This document shows positions 7,741-15,956 of a DNA stretch of 64,000 nucleotides, piece by piece (the first letter of the stretch is position 1; each line of letters starts with the position of its first letter). Made by a program: the position numbers and the translations under genes. Source of the DNA: Spirochaetaceae bacterium (GTDB taxonomy: Bacteria; Spirochaetota; Spirochaetia; Treponematales; Treponemataceae); NCBI GenBank assembly GCA_017453745.1, contig JAFTEH010000115.1, forward strand, positions 1 to 64,000, read 5' to 3'. A model generated the notes under the pieces. That model was given only the letters and a program-made list of their open reading frames with translations. It made no database searches and was not told the DNA's origin.

Positions 7741-9036
7741 ATGCTTATTGAAACTGAAGGTATTGAGTTCAAGGAAAAATTTACTGAAGATATATACAAA
7801 GAAGTAATCGCCTTTGCGAATACTAGCGGTGGAATTATTTATGTCGGTATAGACGATAATGGGGAGATTGTCGATTTAGGAGATATTGATAATGAATACA
7901 CGCGCATCACTAATGGTATTCGGGATGCTATACAGCCTGATATTACTATGTTTGTTCGTTTTACAATACAAGACGGCAAGATAGTTCGTATTACAGTTAA
8001 TGAGGGTACTAACAAGCCGTACTACCTCAAAAGCAAGGGGATAAAGCCTGGCGGTGTTTATGTAAGGCAAGGTACATCAAGTGCACCAGCGTCTTATGAG
8101 CAAATTCGTCAGATGATTAAAGAAAGTGATGGGGATACTTTTGAAGAAGAACGGTCTATTGAGCAAGAATTGACTTTTAAAGCGGCGAAGGAGGCTTTTT
8201 TGCTTTACGGAGTGTCGTTTAGCAAGGAAAAATATCGCACCCTTGGTATTACACACAAAAAGGATAATCTTTATACTAACCTCGCTTTACTGCTTTCTGA
8301 CCAATGTACGCATACAACCAAAATAGCTGTATTTGCTGATGAAGCTTGTACGATTTTTCGTGATACAAAAGAGTTTGGAGGGTCTGTTTTTCACCAATTC
8401 AAGCAAACAATAAATTACTTGAGCTTGTGCAATAAAACAAGTGCGGTTATTACGGGTATAGTGCGAACTGAAAAAAAAGACTATCCCGACGAAGCAATAC
8501 GAGAAGCCTTTCTCAATGCACTTGTACATCGCGATTATAGTTTTAGTGGAAGTATTATTCTGAATGTTACTGATAAGCAAATTGAGTTTATTTCTTTAGG
8601 TGGATTGCTTCCAGGACTCTCGCCTGATGACATCCGCTCAGGAATTTCTCAACCTCGTAACAAGAATTTGGCTAGTGTGTTTCATCGCTTGCGTTTGATT
8701 GAAAGCTATGGTACAGGGATTCGGAGAATATTTAACTTATATTCAGGTTGTATGGCTCAGCCACAAATCCAAGTTACAAGTAACACATTTAAAATTACGC
8801 TCCCTAATATGAATGCTGTCAATACACATCAAACCCCTAGAACAGAGCTTACTCCTCAAATGCAAAAAGTGCTTGATTTTATCCTACAACATAAAGAAAT
8901 TACCGATGAACAAGTCCAACAGCTTTTGGGTATAAAGAAAACTCGTAGTTTTGTAGTGATGAAGCAAATGGAAAATGCAGGACTTATTAAAATAACAGGT
9001 CGCGGTCAAGAAAAGCGATATACTATAAATCTGTAG
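7741..9036 (+). CDS. AlbA_2 (Schlafen-like) DNA-binding protein with ATPase-like domain
   Basis: A 431-residue cytoplasmic protein. Residues 1-115 are an AlbA_2/Schlafen-AAA_4 domain (EGIEFKE, VIAFANTSGGIIYVGIDDNG, GVYVRQGTSSAPAS). The middle to about residue 345 carries a GHKL-type ATPase-like segment (AIREAFLNALVHRDYSFSG, SYGTGIRRI). The C terminus (about 370-431) is a winged helix-turn-helix. Such proteins are usually transcription regulators. ATG 7741 sits 25 bases after the -10 box with a GAGG-type ribosome site. The palindrome in its promoter suggests autorepression. It stands alone; the next gene, on the other strand, is broken. Confidence 0.85.
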   Translation: MLIETEGIEFKEKFTEDIYKEVIAFANTSGGIIYVGIDDNGEIVDLGDIDNEYTRITNGIRDAIQPDITMFVRFTIQDGKIVRITVNEGTNKPYYLKSKGIKPGGVYVRQGTSSAPASYEQIRQMIKESDGDTFEEERSIEQELTFKAAKEAFLLYGVSFSKEKYRTLGITHKKDNLYTNLALLLSDQCTHTTKIAVFADEACTIFRDTKEFGGSVFHQFKQTINYLSLCNKTSAVITGIVRTEKKDYPDEAIREAFLNALVHRDYSFSGSIILNVTDKQIEFISLGGLLPGLSPDDIRSGISQPRNKNLASVFHRLRLIESYGTGIRRIFNLYSGCMAQPQIQVTSNTFKITLPNMNAVNTHQTPRTELTPQMQKVLDFILQHKEITDEQVQQLLGIKKTRSFVVMKQMENAGLIKITGRGQEKRYTINL

Positions 9037-9049
9037 TAGATTAGTGAAT

Positions 9050-9276
9050 GGATTGTGGTCGTAATCAATCACAGTTTTAATCACCTCCACCACGAACGGC
9101 CACATAAAATCGCATATCTCATCGTCATCCTCAATGGTCAACTCTGTCATACCAGAACGAATAAACCCCATCTTGAGATGATCCAGCGACATATACGGAA
9201 AGCCAGTCCGCTACATCAACCGTTGTGCGAGAAGCGTCTTCCCTACATGCGAACTCCCACCAATTAAGTAAATCAT
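9050..9276 (-). pseudogene. Truncated P-loop kinase-like gene
   Basis: From the ATG at 9276 (minus strand, with GAGGAG upstream) the frame reads MIYLIGGSSHVGKTLLAQRLM, a P-loop of small kinases (adenylate or 2-phosphoglycerate kinase type), then hits TAG. It continues in frame as RTGFPYMSLDHLKMGFIRSGMTELTIEDDDEICDFMWPFVVEVIKTVI before homology is lost. The internal stop and missing C-terminal two thirds make it a relic. The original substrate is unknown. Confidence 0.65.
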
Positions 9277-9297
9277 AAAGTTTTCTCCTCACCTACC

Positions 9298-10062
9298 CTA
9301 CATAATCCGTAAGCCTAGTTCAAAGGCTAAAAAGGCAATCTTTGTTTTGTCGTCAAGTTTGGCATCGCCAGAAAGACTTCTTGGGTCCCAGGACGAATGG
9401 TCTAGGTTGTCGCCTGCGTAGAAAAACTGAAAAAAGTCCGTACCACGAAAATCGCAGACGGCTTGCATCCCAGCACATTCCATTTCAACGCAAATCGCGC
9501 CTTGTTGTTTGCGGCGAGCAATCTTCCCACGAGTTTCTCGATATGGTGCGTCGGTTGTCCAAGTAGTGCCCTCCACATAAGTGTAACCAGCCTCCGCCAA
9601 GACCGCCTTAAATTCTTCTTTGTATTTTTTGTTTACAGGGATTGTGTCGCTAGGGGCAAGGTAATGATAACTAGTGCCTTCATCTCGGATAGCGATCGTC
9701 GGGATAATGATTCCGCAATCTTCGATAGACTTATCCAACACACCACAATTCCCATACAATATCAGCTTCTTGCTGCCCATCGCAATCACATCTTCGTACT
9801 CGGCCACGCACAATGGCTCGCCTACCCTAGACTGAAAAAACGCAAATCGCTTGTCATTGTATTTAATCTCATACACAGGATTTCGACCCACAGCCGAATG
9901 GATCTCCGCGATTTTCTTCGCATCGAAAAACGAAAGCACCTTGTCAAAAAGTTGCTTCGAAAAACACGAAACTGTAACTTCAGGAAAGTTTTCGATCTTC
10001 CCCACAACCATATTAGGATTTATAAACGCATCCACATCAGTATCGAATTCTTCTAATAACAT
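9298..10062 (-). CDS. Nucleoside phosphorylase (uridine/purine type)
   Basis: A 254-residue cytoplasmic enzyme of the PNP/UDP phosphorylase family, which splits ribonucleosides with phosphate to give free base and ribose-1-phosphate. It shows a phosphate/ribose-binding stretch (ILYGNCGVLD), an ordered IPTIAIRDEGTSYHY segment, and the nucleoside-binding ICVEMECAGMQAVCDF motif (E-M-E), near the C terminus. Whether it prefers uridine or purines cannot be decided. ATG 10062 is preceded by AGGAG. It runs in the same direction as the ATPase gene upstream (10095-11324), 32 bases apart, and may be cotranscribed. Nucleoside salvage fits the PnrA-like receptor elsewhere in the window. Confidence 0.85.
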   Translation of the reverse strand: MLLEEFDTDVDAFINPNMVVGKIENFPEVTVSCFSKQLFDKVLSFFDAKKIAEIHSAVGRNPVYEIKYNDKRFAFFQSRVGEPLCVAEYEDVIAMGSKKLILYGNCGVLDKSIEDCGIIIPTIAIRDEGTSYHYLAPSDTIPVNKKYKEEFKAVLAEAGYTYVEGTTWTTDAPYRETRGKIARRKQQGAICVEMECAGMQAVCDFRGTDFFQFFYAGDNLDHSSWDPRSLSGDAKLDDKTKIAFLAFELGLRIM

Positions 10063-10094
10063 TGTTGCTCCTAGTAAACAAAAACCACATAAAA

Positions 10095-11324
10095 CTAAAA
10101 CTCCTTGCCAGCTTTCATAAATTCCATCATATTAACATGGCTTATACCATTCCTCTTTTGAATCAAAAAATCTGTCGTAACCACATAACGAGGATAATTG
10201 TCTCTTATACTTTCTAACGACCTATACTCTCGGTTTTCAGTTTCTTTGCTTGAAAGTATAGTATAAGCCACTTGCACATAGGCATAGTTTTGCTCTCTGT
10301 TTCTCATGATAAAATCACACTCGAGTTTCCCGATGCGACCAACACTAACAGAACAATCTTGTGCCTTTGCGTAAGTATAAACTATATTCTCAAGCACTGG
10401 TCCAAAATTGATTTCGTTGTTGGTATTATCAGCATAATAAAATCCTAGGTCAGACAGATAATACTTTTTTTCTCCAGAAAGCATCTTTTTGGATTTCATA
10501 TCAAACCTATCACAAGGATATAAAATCTTTGCATCCACCAAAGCCTTAATATATCGAGAAACAGCCATTTTTGAAATATTGTTTCCACCTTTTTTTAAGC
10601 CCTCACAAATATTGTTTATACTTGTTGTTGCACCAAAATTATTTATAACATATCGACGCACAAGTTCAAAAGTTTCCTTTTTTCGTATCTTAACTCGTTT
10701 TCGAATATCTTTTTCAAAAATCTCGTTGATTACGCCCTGCACATAAGTTTGCTTATCCGCAATATCATCAAAAAAAATGGTGCGAGGAAAGCCGCTTTCC
10801 AAAATATAATTTCGCAACTCGATTATCGATTCATGATGTATAGGCTTGTTATAAAAAGCTTTCATATTTTCATATTCATCATAAGAAAGCGGAAACATTT
10901 CAAATTCCAAATACCTACCCGTGAGTTTAGTAATAAGTTCACCACTAAGCAAATACGAGTTAGAACCTGTCAAAAAAATCGACCAATCTCCAGAGCTCCT
11001 GTATTCATTAATCAGAACCTCAAAATCTTTTACATTTTGGATTTCATCGATAAACAAATACTTTAGCCCACCAGCCGTGTTTAGCTCATCAATCTTTGCT
11101 TCTAATGCCTCAATCGTTGTGATAGACCGATTGCCTTTTTGGTCCAAATCTAGATAAATGATGTTTTCTTCTTTTACACCGCTTTCCCTTAGTTCTTGTG
11201 CAATAGTCTGCATGAGACTTGATTTACCGCATCTTCGCACACCTGTGATCACCTTTATTATGTCGTCGGCATGGTAAAAGCCTCGTATTTTTCTAAGGTA
11301 GTTTTCTCGTCGGTATAGTTCCAT
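10095..11324 (-). CDS. AAA ATPase with DUF4143 domain
   Basis: About 409 residues. The P-loop is GVRRCGKSS near residue 28, Walker B is YLFIDEIQNV, and the sensor is IFLTGSNSYLL. Then comes the DUF4143 half with a winged-helix segment (TTSINNICEGLKKGGNNISKMAVSRYIKAL) and a nuclease-like end (GKLECDFIMRNREQNYAYVQVAY). Start chosen at ATG 11324, seven bases after AGGAG; the frame is open two codons further through TTG codons. Upstream is a clean promoter. The gene is opposite in strand to most of the region. Function is unproven, as for its relatives. Confidence 0.85.
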   Translation of the reverse strand: MELYRRENYLRKIRGFYHADDIIKVITGVRRCGKSSLMQTIAQELRESGVKEENIIYLDLDQKGNRSITTIEALEAKIDELNTAGGLKYLFIDEIQNVKDFEVLINEYRSSGDWSIFLTGSNSYLLSGELITKLTGRYLEFEMFPLSYDEYENMKAFYNKPIHHESIIELRNYILESGFPRTIFFDDIADKQTYVQGVINEIFEKDIRKRVKIRKKETFELVRRYVINNFGATTSINNICEGLKKGGNNISKMAVSRYIKALVDAKILYPCDRFDMKSKKMLSGEKKYYLSDLGFYYADNTNNEINFGPVLENIVYTYAKAQDCSVSVGRIGKLECDFIMRNREQNYAYVQVAYTILSSKETENREYRSLESIRDNYPRYVVTTDFLIQKRNGISHVNMMEFMKAGKEF

Positions 11325-11353
11325 CAACAATCTCCTTTAGGCTGCTTATGACA

Positions 11354-11382
11354 ATTATAGCCGATTTTCACCGTTAAATCAA
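11354..11382 (-). promoter_or_regulatory. Promoter of the minus-strand ATPase
   Basis: Read on the minus strand: TTGATT (11382-11377), 17 bases, TATAAT (11359-11354). TTAACG motifs repeat around it (11372, 11385, 11423 and 11434 areas), as tandem operator-like sites. Confidence 0.7.
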
Positions 11383-11446
11383 GATTAACGTTACCATTTT
11401 TGCACATTTTTCATTTTTGGTTAGGTTAACGCCGTATTAACGGATG

Positions 11447-11665
11447 CCGTCATTGCGAGTGGTCTGTCTGAAGCTGTCTCAACTGACACTCGTCATTGCG
11501 AGTGGGCGAAAGCCCCGAAGCAATCTTTCGGTTACAGCCCTCGTTACGCGAGATTGCTTCACCTTGCCTTCTCGCTTGTGGGGCAAGGCTCGCAATGACG
11601 AGCTAGTATGCGTCATTGCGAGAAGTTGCTCCGTCATTGCGAGGAGCGAAACGACGAAGTAATCT
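11447..11665. repeat. Cluster of CATTGCGAG...AAGCAATCT repeats
   Basis: At least four members in both orientations (starts near 11449, 11492 and 11631; an inverted copy about 11551-11599), including the sequence AAGCCCCGAAGCAATCT seen at 7577. They lie between the divergent ATPase and ankyrin genes. No gene is seen in this stretch. Confidence 0.8.
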
Positions 11666-11774
11666 CAACTGTTACAATGCGTAGGTGCAATGCATGGCTT
11701 GACAATTAAATAAGATAAAATAGTATTGAACTAGAAACATAACATAAGGATATTTATAATGAGGTGCTAGTAAA

Positions 11775-12842
11775 ATGAATAAAGAACTGCTAGATGAGCT
11801 AAAGCAATTAGGATTCGAGTATGATGAAAATGATAAGATAGATTTAGAGACTACTAATAAAGATGGATATACACCTTTAATGGTAGCTGCTATGCAAAAC
11901 TCTTCAAGTGCAATTAAAGTACTGCTTGAAAATGGTGCTGATATTGAAGCAAAAGATAATGAAGGATGCACAGCTCTTATAATTGCAAGTTGGAAAAATT
12001 TTGTAAATGCAATTAAAGTATTACTTGAAAATGGTGCCAACATTGAAGCTAAGAATGAATATGGAAACACAGCTCTTATGTTAGCAGCTAGGCATAATTA
12101 CACAGAGACAATCAAAATATTGCTTGAAAATGGTGCTGATATTGAGACAAAAGACAATGAAGGTTGGACGGCTCTCATGTTTGCTACTACTGGAAACTGT
12201 GCAAATGCCATTAAACTATTACTTGCACATGGGGCCGATATCGAAGTATTAGATAATGATGGTAGGTCAGCACTTATGGTAGCTGCTCAAAATAATTCTC
12301 TAGACGCAATCAAAATATTACTTGAACATTGGGCAGATATCCAAGCAAAAGACTATAATGGAAAGACGGCTCTTATGTGGGCTGCAAGTCAATATAATTC
12401 TGATGTGGTAAGAATATTACTGGAAAATGGTGCTAATATCGAAGCAAAAGACAATAGAGGTAGGACGGCTCTTATGTATGCGGCTGAATATTGTTCTGTA
12501 GGTGCAATCAAAGTTTTACTAGAAAAGGGAGCAGATATTGAGGGGGTAGATGACTTTGGAAACACAGCTCTTATGTTAGCAGCTGGGCATAATTACACAG
12601 AGACAATCAAAATATTGCTTGAACATGGTGCCGATATCGAAGCAAAAGACGATGAAGGCTGCACAGCTCTTATGTATGCAACCACCCATGGGTGTATAGA
12701 CGTAGTTAAAATACTACTCGAAAATGGAGCGGACATTGAAGCTAAAGACTATTCTGGATATACTGCTCTAGAAATTGCAAAAACCGAAGCTGAAAAATAT
12801 ATAAAAATTACTAATATGCTTGAAACTCAAGAAAAAAAATAA
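11775..12842 (+). CDS. Ankyrin-repeat protein
   Basis: A 355-residue protein with no signal peptide. After a short N-terminal cap (MNKELLDELKQLGFEYDENDK) come about ten 33-residue ankyrin repeats, each with the G-TALM-AA consensus and LLENGADIEAKD. Ankyrin repeats bind proteins; the partner is unknown. ATG 11775 follows GAGGTG. A truncated copy of the same N-terminal cap occurs at 14838, and a longer ankyrin protein lies at 19806, so the family has spread locally. The repeated DNA makes copy-number change by recombination likely. Confidence 0.9.
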   Translation: MNKELLDELKQLGFEYDENDKIDLETTNKDGYTPLMVAAMQNSSSAIKVLLENGADIEAKDNEGCTALIIASWKNFVNAIKVLLENGANIEAKNEYGNTALMLAARHNYTETIKILLENGADIETKDNEGWTALMFATTGNCANAIKLLLAHGADIEVLDNDGRSALMVAAQNNSLDAIKILLEHWADIQAKDYNGKTALMWAASQYNSDVVRILLENGANIEAKDNRGRTALMYAAEYCSVGAIKVLLEKGADIEGVDDFGNTALMLAAGHNYTETIKILLEHGADIEAKDDEGCTALMYATTHGCIDVVKILLENGADIEAKDYSGYTALEIAKTEAEKYIKITNMLETQEKK

Positions 12843-12865
12843 AACCTACCGAAAATTAACAAGGC

Positions 12866-12907
12866 GCACTTCTTAAAAATTTTTAAATTTTGAATTTTTA
12901 GAAGTGC
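12866..12907. repeat. CTTCTAAAAA hairpin repeat, copy 1
   Basis: A hairpin with arms GCACTTC..TAAAAAT and ATTTTTAGAAGTGC (one bulged T) and the loop TTTTTAAATTTTGA. The same loop, with one swapped base pair, occurs at 34356-34393. It could terminate the ankyrin gene transcript. Confidence 0.65.
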
Positions 12908-12997
12908 CCATAATACTAGTTTTTCGAGATCCCCTAATTTACTTGCAGAAAGATCCGTAGCTCCTTGTTTCAAACCTAATGGGCTTCACTGTACTAT

Positions 12998-13031
12998 CGT
13001 CATTGCAAGGAGTGAAACGACGAAGCAATCT
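12998..13031 (+). repeat. CATTGCGAG-family repeat
   Basis: A 34-bp copy beginning CGTCATTGCAAGGAGTGAAA and ending AAGCAATCT, directly before a double-palindrome element, as at 5793. Confidence 0.75.
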
Positions 13032-13052
13032 TACCACAAATTTTTTCAAAAA

Positions 13053-13095
13053 AATAATAGTATACTATTATTAGGGCGTTTGTCAACGCCCTAAT
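13053..13095. promoter_or_regulatory. Double-palindrome element, copy 3 (hairpin inverted)
   Basis: The palindrome AATAATAGTATACTATTATT (13053-13072) adjoins a dyad with an 11-bp stem (13070-13080 and 13085-13095) whose loop is TGTC, the reverse complement of GACA in the other copies. TTGACA therefore points to the minus strand, 16 bases from TATACT. It precedes the lipoprotein gene at 13149. Confidence 0.7.
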
Positions 13096-13148
13096 GTGCC
13101 GCATTTTCAAGCGACGGTTAAGATTATTATTTTTGGAGGGAAATTTTT

Positions 13149-13604
13149 ATGAAAACTTCAAAGAAAGGTTTAGTTGCTTTGGTTGCAACTTTTTTAGTTT
13201 TAGGTTTGGTAAGTGGTTGTAACCAAGGAACTAATGGTAAGAGCAATACCACAAGTGTAGACCCATTTGCAGGGACTACTTGGGAGTGCTTATCAGTTGA
13301 TGGTGCTAAATACAAACTCAGATTCAATAACGATAAAACAGTAGAATATCTATATCTTGCTAAAACTGCAACTTCTGCTCGTTCTTCAACTCATGAATAC
13401 AAGTTAAAACGGTTTGCCTTTTGGGATAGTATTGAATACGAAGCTGAGATTATAAACCCAACAAATTATACAGAGTATTATATATTGCGCATTGAAACCT
13501 TAGATGCTGATGAAGGAATAATGTGTACTTCACCTTCCTACGATGGCGAATGTGATATGGCTACATATAAGTATTCTGATACAAGATGGTATAAAATAAA
13601 GTAA
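13149..13604 (+). CDS. Small lipoprotein
   Basis: A 151-residue exported protein. Its signal peptide (MKTSKKGLVALVATFLVLG, then LVSGC with Cys24) is nearly the same as that of the lipoprotein at 15414, including the DNA upstream of it. The mature part is a small, beta-rich domain (GTTWECLSVDGAKYKLRFNNDKTVEYLYL) like those of lipocalin-type bacterial lipoproteins; no family is recognised with certainty. ATG 13149 has GGAGGG. It is 17 bases ahead of the membrane protein gene and probably cotranscribed with it. Confidence 0.8.
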   Translation: MKTSKKGLVALVATFLVLGLVSGCNQGTNGKSNTTSVDPFAGTTWECLSVDGAKYKLRFNNDKTVEYLYLAKTATSARSSTHEYKLKRFAFWDSIEYEAEIINPTNYTEYYILRIETLDADEGIMCTSPSYDGECDMATYKYSDTRWYKIK

Positions 13605-13621
13605 TCTTTAAGGAAACAACA

Positions 13622-14413
13622 ATGGGTAAATCATTCAAGTGGGTGCGACATACAATCGACGCTGATGAATACGCTAAGAAAATGCATACGAGTGCAACAC
13701 ACGATAATGCAAATGTCAAGCAAAAGTACTCGTTTACAATTTCAAGCAAAGAGGATGACAAGAAGTACACTGTAACTCTTGACCGCGAATTTATTGAGGC
13801 ATTGACCGATACTTCTAAAAACTCAAACGCTTACAAGGCTGCACATGATGTACGTAAATTTGAGATTGACAAGTACTGGCAACGCACCCTTTACTTTTGG
13901 GGATTTATTACGGCGATCTATGTCGCTTATTACAATGTGCTAAAAGACTTTTATACTAAAGACGGCGAGGCGTCAAAACATGGTGCGGTTCCGCTTTTGA
14001 TACTAGCATCTTTGGGATTGTTCTTTTGTGTTTCATGGCTTTTAGCAAGCAAGGGCTCAAAACATTGGCAAGAAAACTGGGAAAACCACCTCGATATGTT
14101 GGAGGACGAAATCACAGGACCACTGTATAAGATATACAAAACTAACACTTCTAATTCTTTTTCAGTTTCAAATATCAACATCGCACTGGCTTATGTGTTA
14201 TGCACTTGTGCTTATGGGCTTTTTGTATTTGAGCTAATAAGTTTCGTCAAAACGGTTCTGAAATTGAACGGAACCTTAGGTTTTGCAATTACAGTTTTAG
14301 CCGTGATGTGCACTACCCTTTCGCTTTTTATGTATGTTACATTGGTACATGGTAATACAAAAAAGAATGGTTCAATCGAATTTGACTTCAAAGAGTATGG
14401 TGGTCCAAAATGA
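13622..14413 (+). CDS. RipA-like multi-pass membrane protein
   Basis: A 263-residue protein with a hydrophilic N-terminal 90 residues and four predicted membrane segments (about 92-110, 125-143, 188-212, 221-245). The block IRKFEIDKYWQRTLYFWGF followed by GSKHWQENWENHLDMLEDEITGPLY matches, from memory, the RipA family of octameric membrane proteins, whose role is unclear. A paralogue lies at 17069 with the same blocks. It shares an operon with the lipoprotein upstream and overlaps the next gene by 4 bases (ATGA). No ribosome site is obvious beyond AAGGAAAC. Confidence 0.75.
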   Translation: MGKSFKWVRHTIDADEYAKKMHTSATHDNANVKQKYSFTISSKEDDKKYTVTLDREFIEALTDTSKNSNAYKAAHDVRKFEIDKYWQRTLYFWGFITAIYVAYYNVLKDFYTKDGEASKHGAVPLLILASLGLFFCVSWLLASKGSKHWQENWENHLDMLEDEITGPLYKIYKTNTSNSFSVSNINIALAYVLCTCAYGLFVFELISFVKTVLKLNGTLGFAITVLAVMCTTLSLFMYVTLVHGNTKKNGSIEFDFKEYGGPK

Positions 14414-14841
14414 AAGATAAAAGTATTGCGCTTATGTCATTTTTAGCTATGCTTTTTATGATAACGGTTTTGTTTATTTTTATTGCTTTTGGAGGTGCGA
14501 AGATGGCAAAATGTGATAAATGGATTATAACAATTATAATGGGGGTGATATGTGTTGTTATAGTTTTAACTGTGGTATTGGCTATTATATGTATATGGAG
14601 ATCTGAAAAAGAATGCACCGTCGAAATAGAAGGATCACTAGAGAATACAAGATATACAATTAAGCAACAAACCAAAAAGAAAATTGTTCAAAGTGTATCG
14701 TTGAAAGTTGTAAAGAAATTAAAACAAAATAACTATTTTGATAGCCTAGCTGAATCTATTGCTAATGAAATAATACAAGAGCTAGAAATAGATGCTTATC
14801 GACCTAAAGATAATTATAACGAGGAGGCACCGCAACAATGA
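14410..14841 (+). CDS. Small membrane protein of unknown function
   Basis: A 143-residue protein with two membrane segments (about 7-28 and 38-62) and a soluble C-terminal half (KKKIVQSVSLKVVKKLKQNNYFDSLAESIANEIIQELEID). I do not recognise its family. It begins at an ATGA overlap with the RipA-like gene and ends overlapping the next short frame by 4 bases, so it belongs to the same translationally coupled unit. Confidence 0.6.
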   Translation: MKDKSIALMSFLAMLFMITVLFIFIAFGGAKMAKCDKWIITIIMGVICVVIVLTVVLAIICIWRSEKECTVEIEGSLENTRYTIKQQTKKKIVQSVSLKVVKKLKQNNYFDSLAESIANEIIQELEIDAYRPKDNYNEEAPQQ

Positions 14842-14975
14842 ATAAAGAACTACTAGATGTGCTAAAGGAATTGGGATTTGACTATGATGAAAATGATAAG
14901 GTAGATTTAGACTGCAGAAATAAATATGTATTTACATCATATATTCAAATAAGAGGGAAAAACTTATGTCATTAA
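14838..14975 (+). pseudogene. Truncated ankyrin-protein N terminus
   Basis: This 45-codon frame begins MNKELLDVLKELGFDYDENDK, nearly the same as the N-terminal cap of the ankyrin protein at 11775. It diverges after about 25 residues and stops at 14975. No ankyrin repeat remains. It follows GAGG and overlaps both neighbours, so it may still be translated, but it looks like a leftover of recombination between related genes. Confidence 0.65.
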
Positions 14976-15244
14976 TCTGCCAGAACTGTGATACAGAAGT
15001 TAAAATTGCTAGAAATTGCAATGAACTAAAATGTCCATGTGATAAATTTATTCAAAAAATAGACAGTAACTGCTATGTAAATATTAAACCATATATAGAG
15101 CAATATGTAAACGAAGAAGTATTTAACAAGCTTTCATTTCCAGAAAAAGTATGGTTTATTGTAAAAAAAATGGAAGAAGATAAATTTACTGTGGATATAA
15201 AAAAAATTCTCATTACCTTGAACGAATTAGGTTTTGAAGAATAA
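14966..15244 (+). CDS. Small Cys-rich protein
   Basis: A 92-residue soluble protein with CQNC near the start and Cys-rich spacing after it (C17, C23, C25, C35), suggesting a zinc-binding knuckle, then a helical C-terminal part (FPEKVWFIVKKMEEDKFTVDIKKILITLNELGFEE). I do not recognise it. ATG 14966 follows AGAGGG and overlaps the end of the ankyrin remnant. It is the last gene before a double-palindrome element. Confidence 0.6.
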   Translation: MSLICQNCDTEVKIARNCNELKCPCDKFIQKIDSNCYVNIKPYIEQYVNEEVFNKLSFPEKVWFIVKKMEEDKFTVDIKKILITLNELGFEE

Positions 15245-15279
15245 ATGTATAATACATAGTGTTTGATCAATTCAAAAAA

Positions 15280-15361
15280 AATAATAGTATACTATTATTT
15301 TGGCGTTGACAAACGCCAAAATAATAGTATACTATTATTTTGGCGTTGACAAACGCCAAAA
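15280..15361 (+). promoter_or_regulatory. Double-palindrome element, tandem copies 4 and 5
   Basis: Two perfect 40-bp units (15280-15319, 15320-15359), each an AATAATAGTATACTATTATT palindrome plus a GGCGTT-GACA-AACGCC hairpin. In the tandem, TTGACA of unit 1 (15306-15311) is 16 bases from TATACT of unit 2 (15328-15333), a good sigma70 promoter made only by the duplication. It drives towards the lipoprotein gene at 15414. Confidence 0.8.
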
Positions 15362-15413
15362 GCGTCGCATTTTCAAGCGACTGTTAATATTATTATTTTT
15401 GGAGGAAGTTTTT

Positions 15414-15944
15414 ATGAAAACTTCAAAGAAAGGTTTAGTTGCTTTGCTCTCAACTTTTTTGGTTTTGGGTTTGGTTGGGTGTTCTAGTGTTAAGTATGTT
15501 ACACCAGAAATACCTAAAGTTATTACAGGATTCGATAGTCTGCCAGCACAAACTACGGAAATTATTGTCAACGATCTACGTACCGTAAATAATAAGGATA
15601 AAATCGCTGAAACACTAAAAAAGCATTTAGAAGAAGCCTTGAGTAATGACTCTATTTTATCTGAAAAATATAGTCTAACCGTTACTATACTTGAATATGG
15701 AGCATATAATATTGAAGGTGGAGCTTCCTTTATGGATGTAGGCACTTGGGAAGCAAAATTAAATATTCAAGTTGAACTTCGAGATAGCAAAAACAGTTTA
15801 TTAGACAGCTATGATATTAAAGAATCTTCTATACAACGCAATAACTTTATATCAACTTTAGCAGCAAAATCAGCTTCGCAAACAGTTTATGATAATGTAA
15901 TTGTTAAAATTATTAAATCTATTAATGACACTTTGAGAAAGTAG
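15414..15944 (+). CDS. Lipoprotein sharing leader and signal peptide with 13149
   Basis: A 176-residue exported lipoprotein: MKTSKKGLVALLSTFLVLG, then LVGC with Cys23. The mature part (SLPAQTTEIIVNDLRTVNNKDKI...) resembles periplasmic LptE- or FlgO-like alpha/beta lipoproteins only loosely, so no function is given. Start set at ATG 15414 after GGAGGA; the frame is open to 15300 but that part translates the repeat element. The untranslated leader (15363-15413) and signal-peptide DNA are nearly the same as at 13097-13215, while the mature domains are unrelated. The next gene begins 12 bases after its stop. Confidence 0.8.
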   Translation: MKTSKKGLVALLSTFLVLGLVGCSSVKYVTPEIPKVITGFDSLPAQTTEIIVNDLRTVNNKDKIAETLKKHLEEALSNDSILSEKYSLTVTILEYGAYNIEGGASFMDVGTWEAKLNIQVELRDSKNSLLDSYDIKESSIQRNNFISTLAAKSASQTVYDNVIVKIIKSINDTLRK

Positions 15945-15956
15945 AAGGGGGCTGAT

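Noticed and set aside
9342-10120. Plus-strand frames opposite the nucleoside phosphorylase
   Set aside because: The minus-strand phosphorylase has clear family motifs and a ribosome site; the opposite frames have neither.
15300-15413. N-terminal extension of the lipoprotein
   Set aside because: It would translate the double-palindrome element and place the signal peptide internally; ATG 15414 has GGAGGA and opens with a normal signal peptide.
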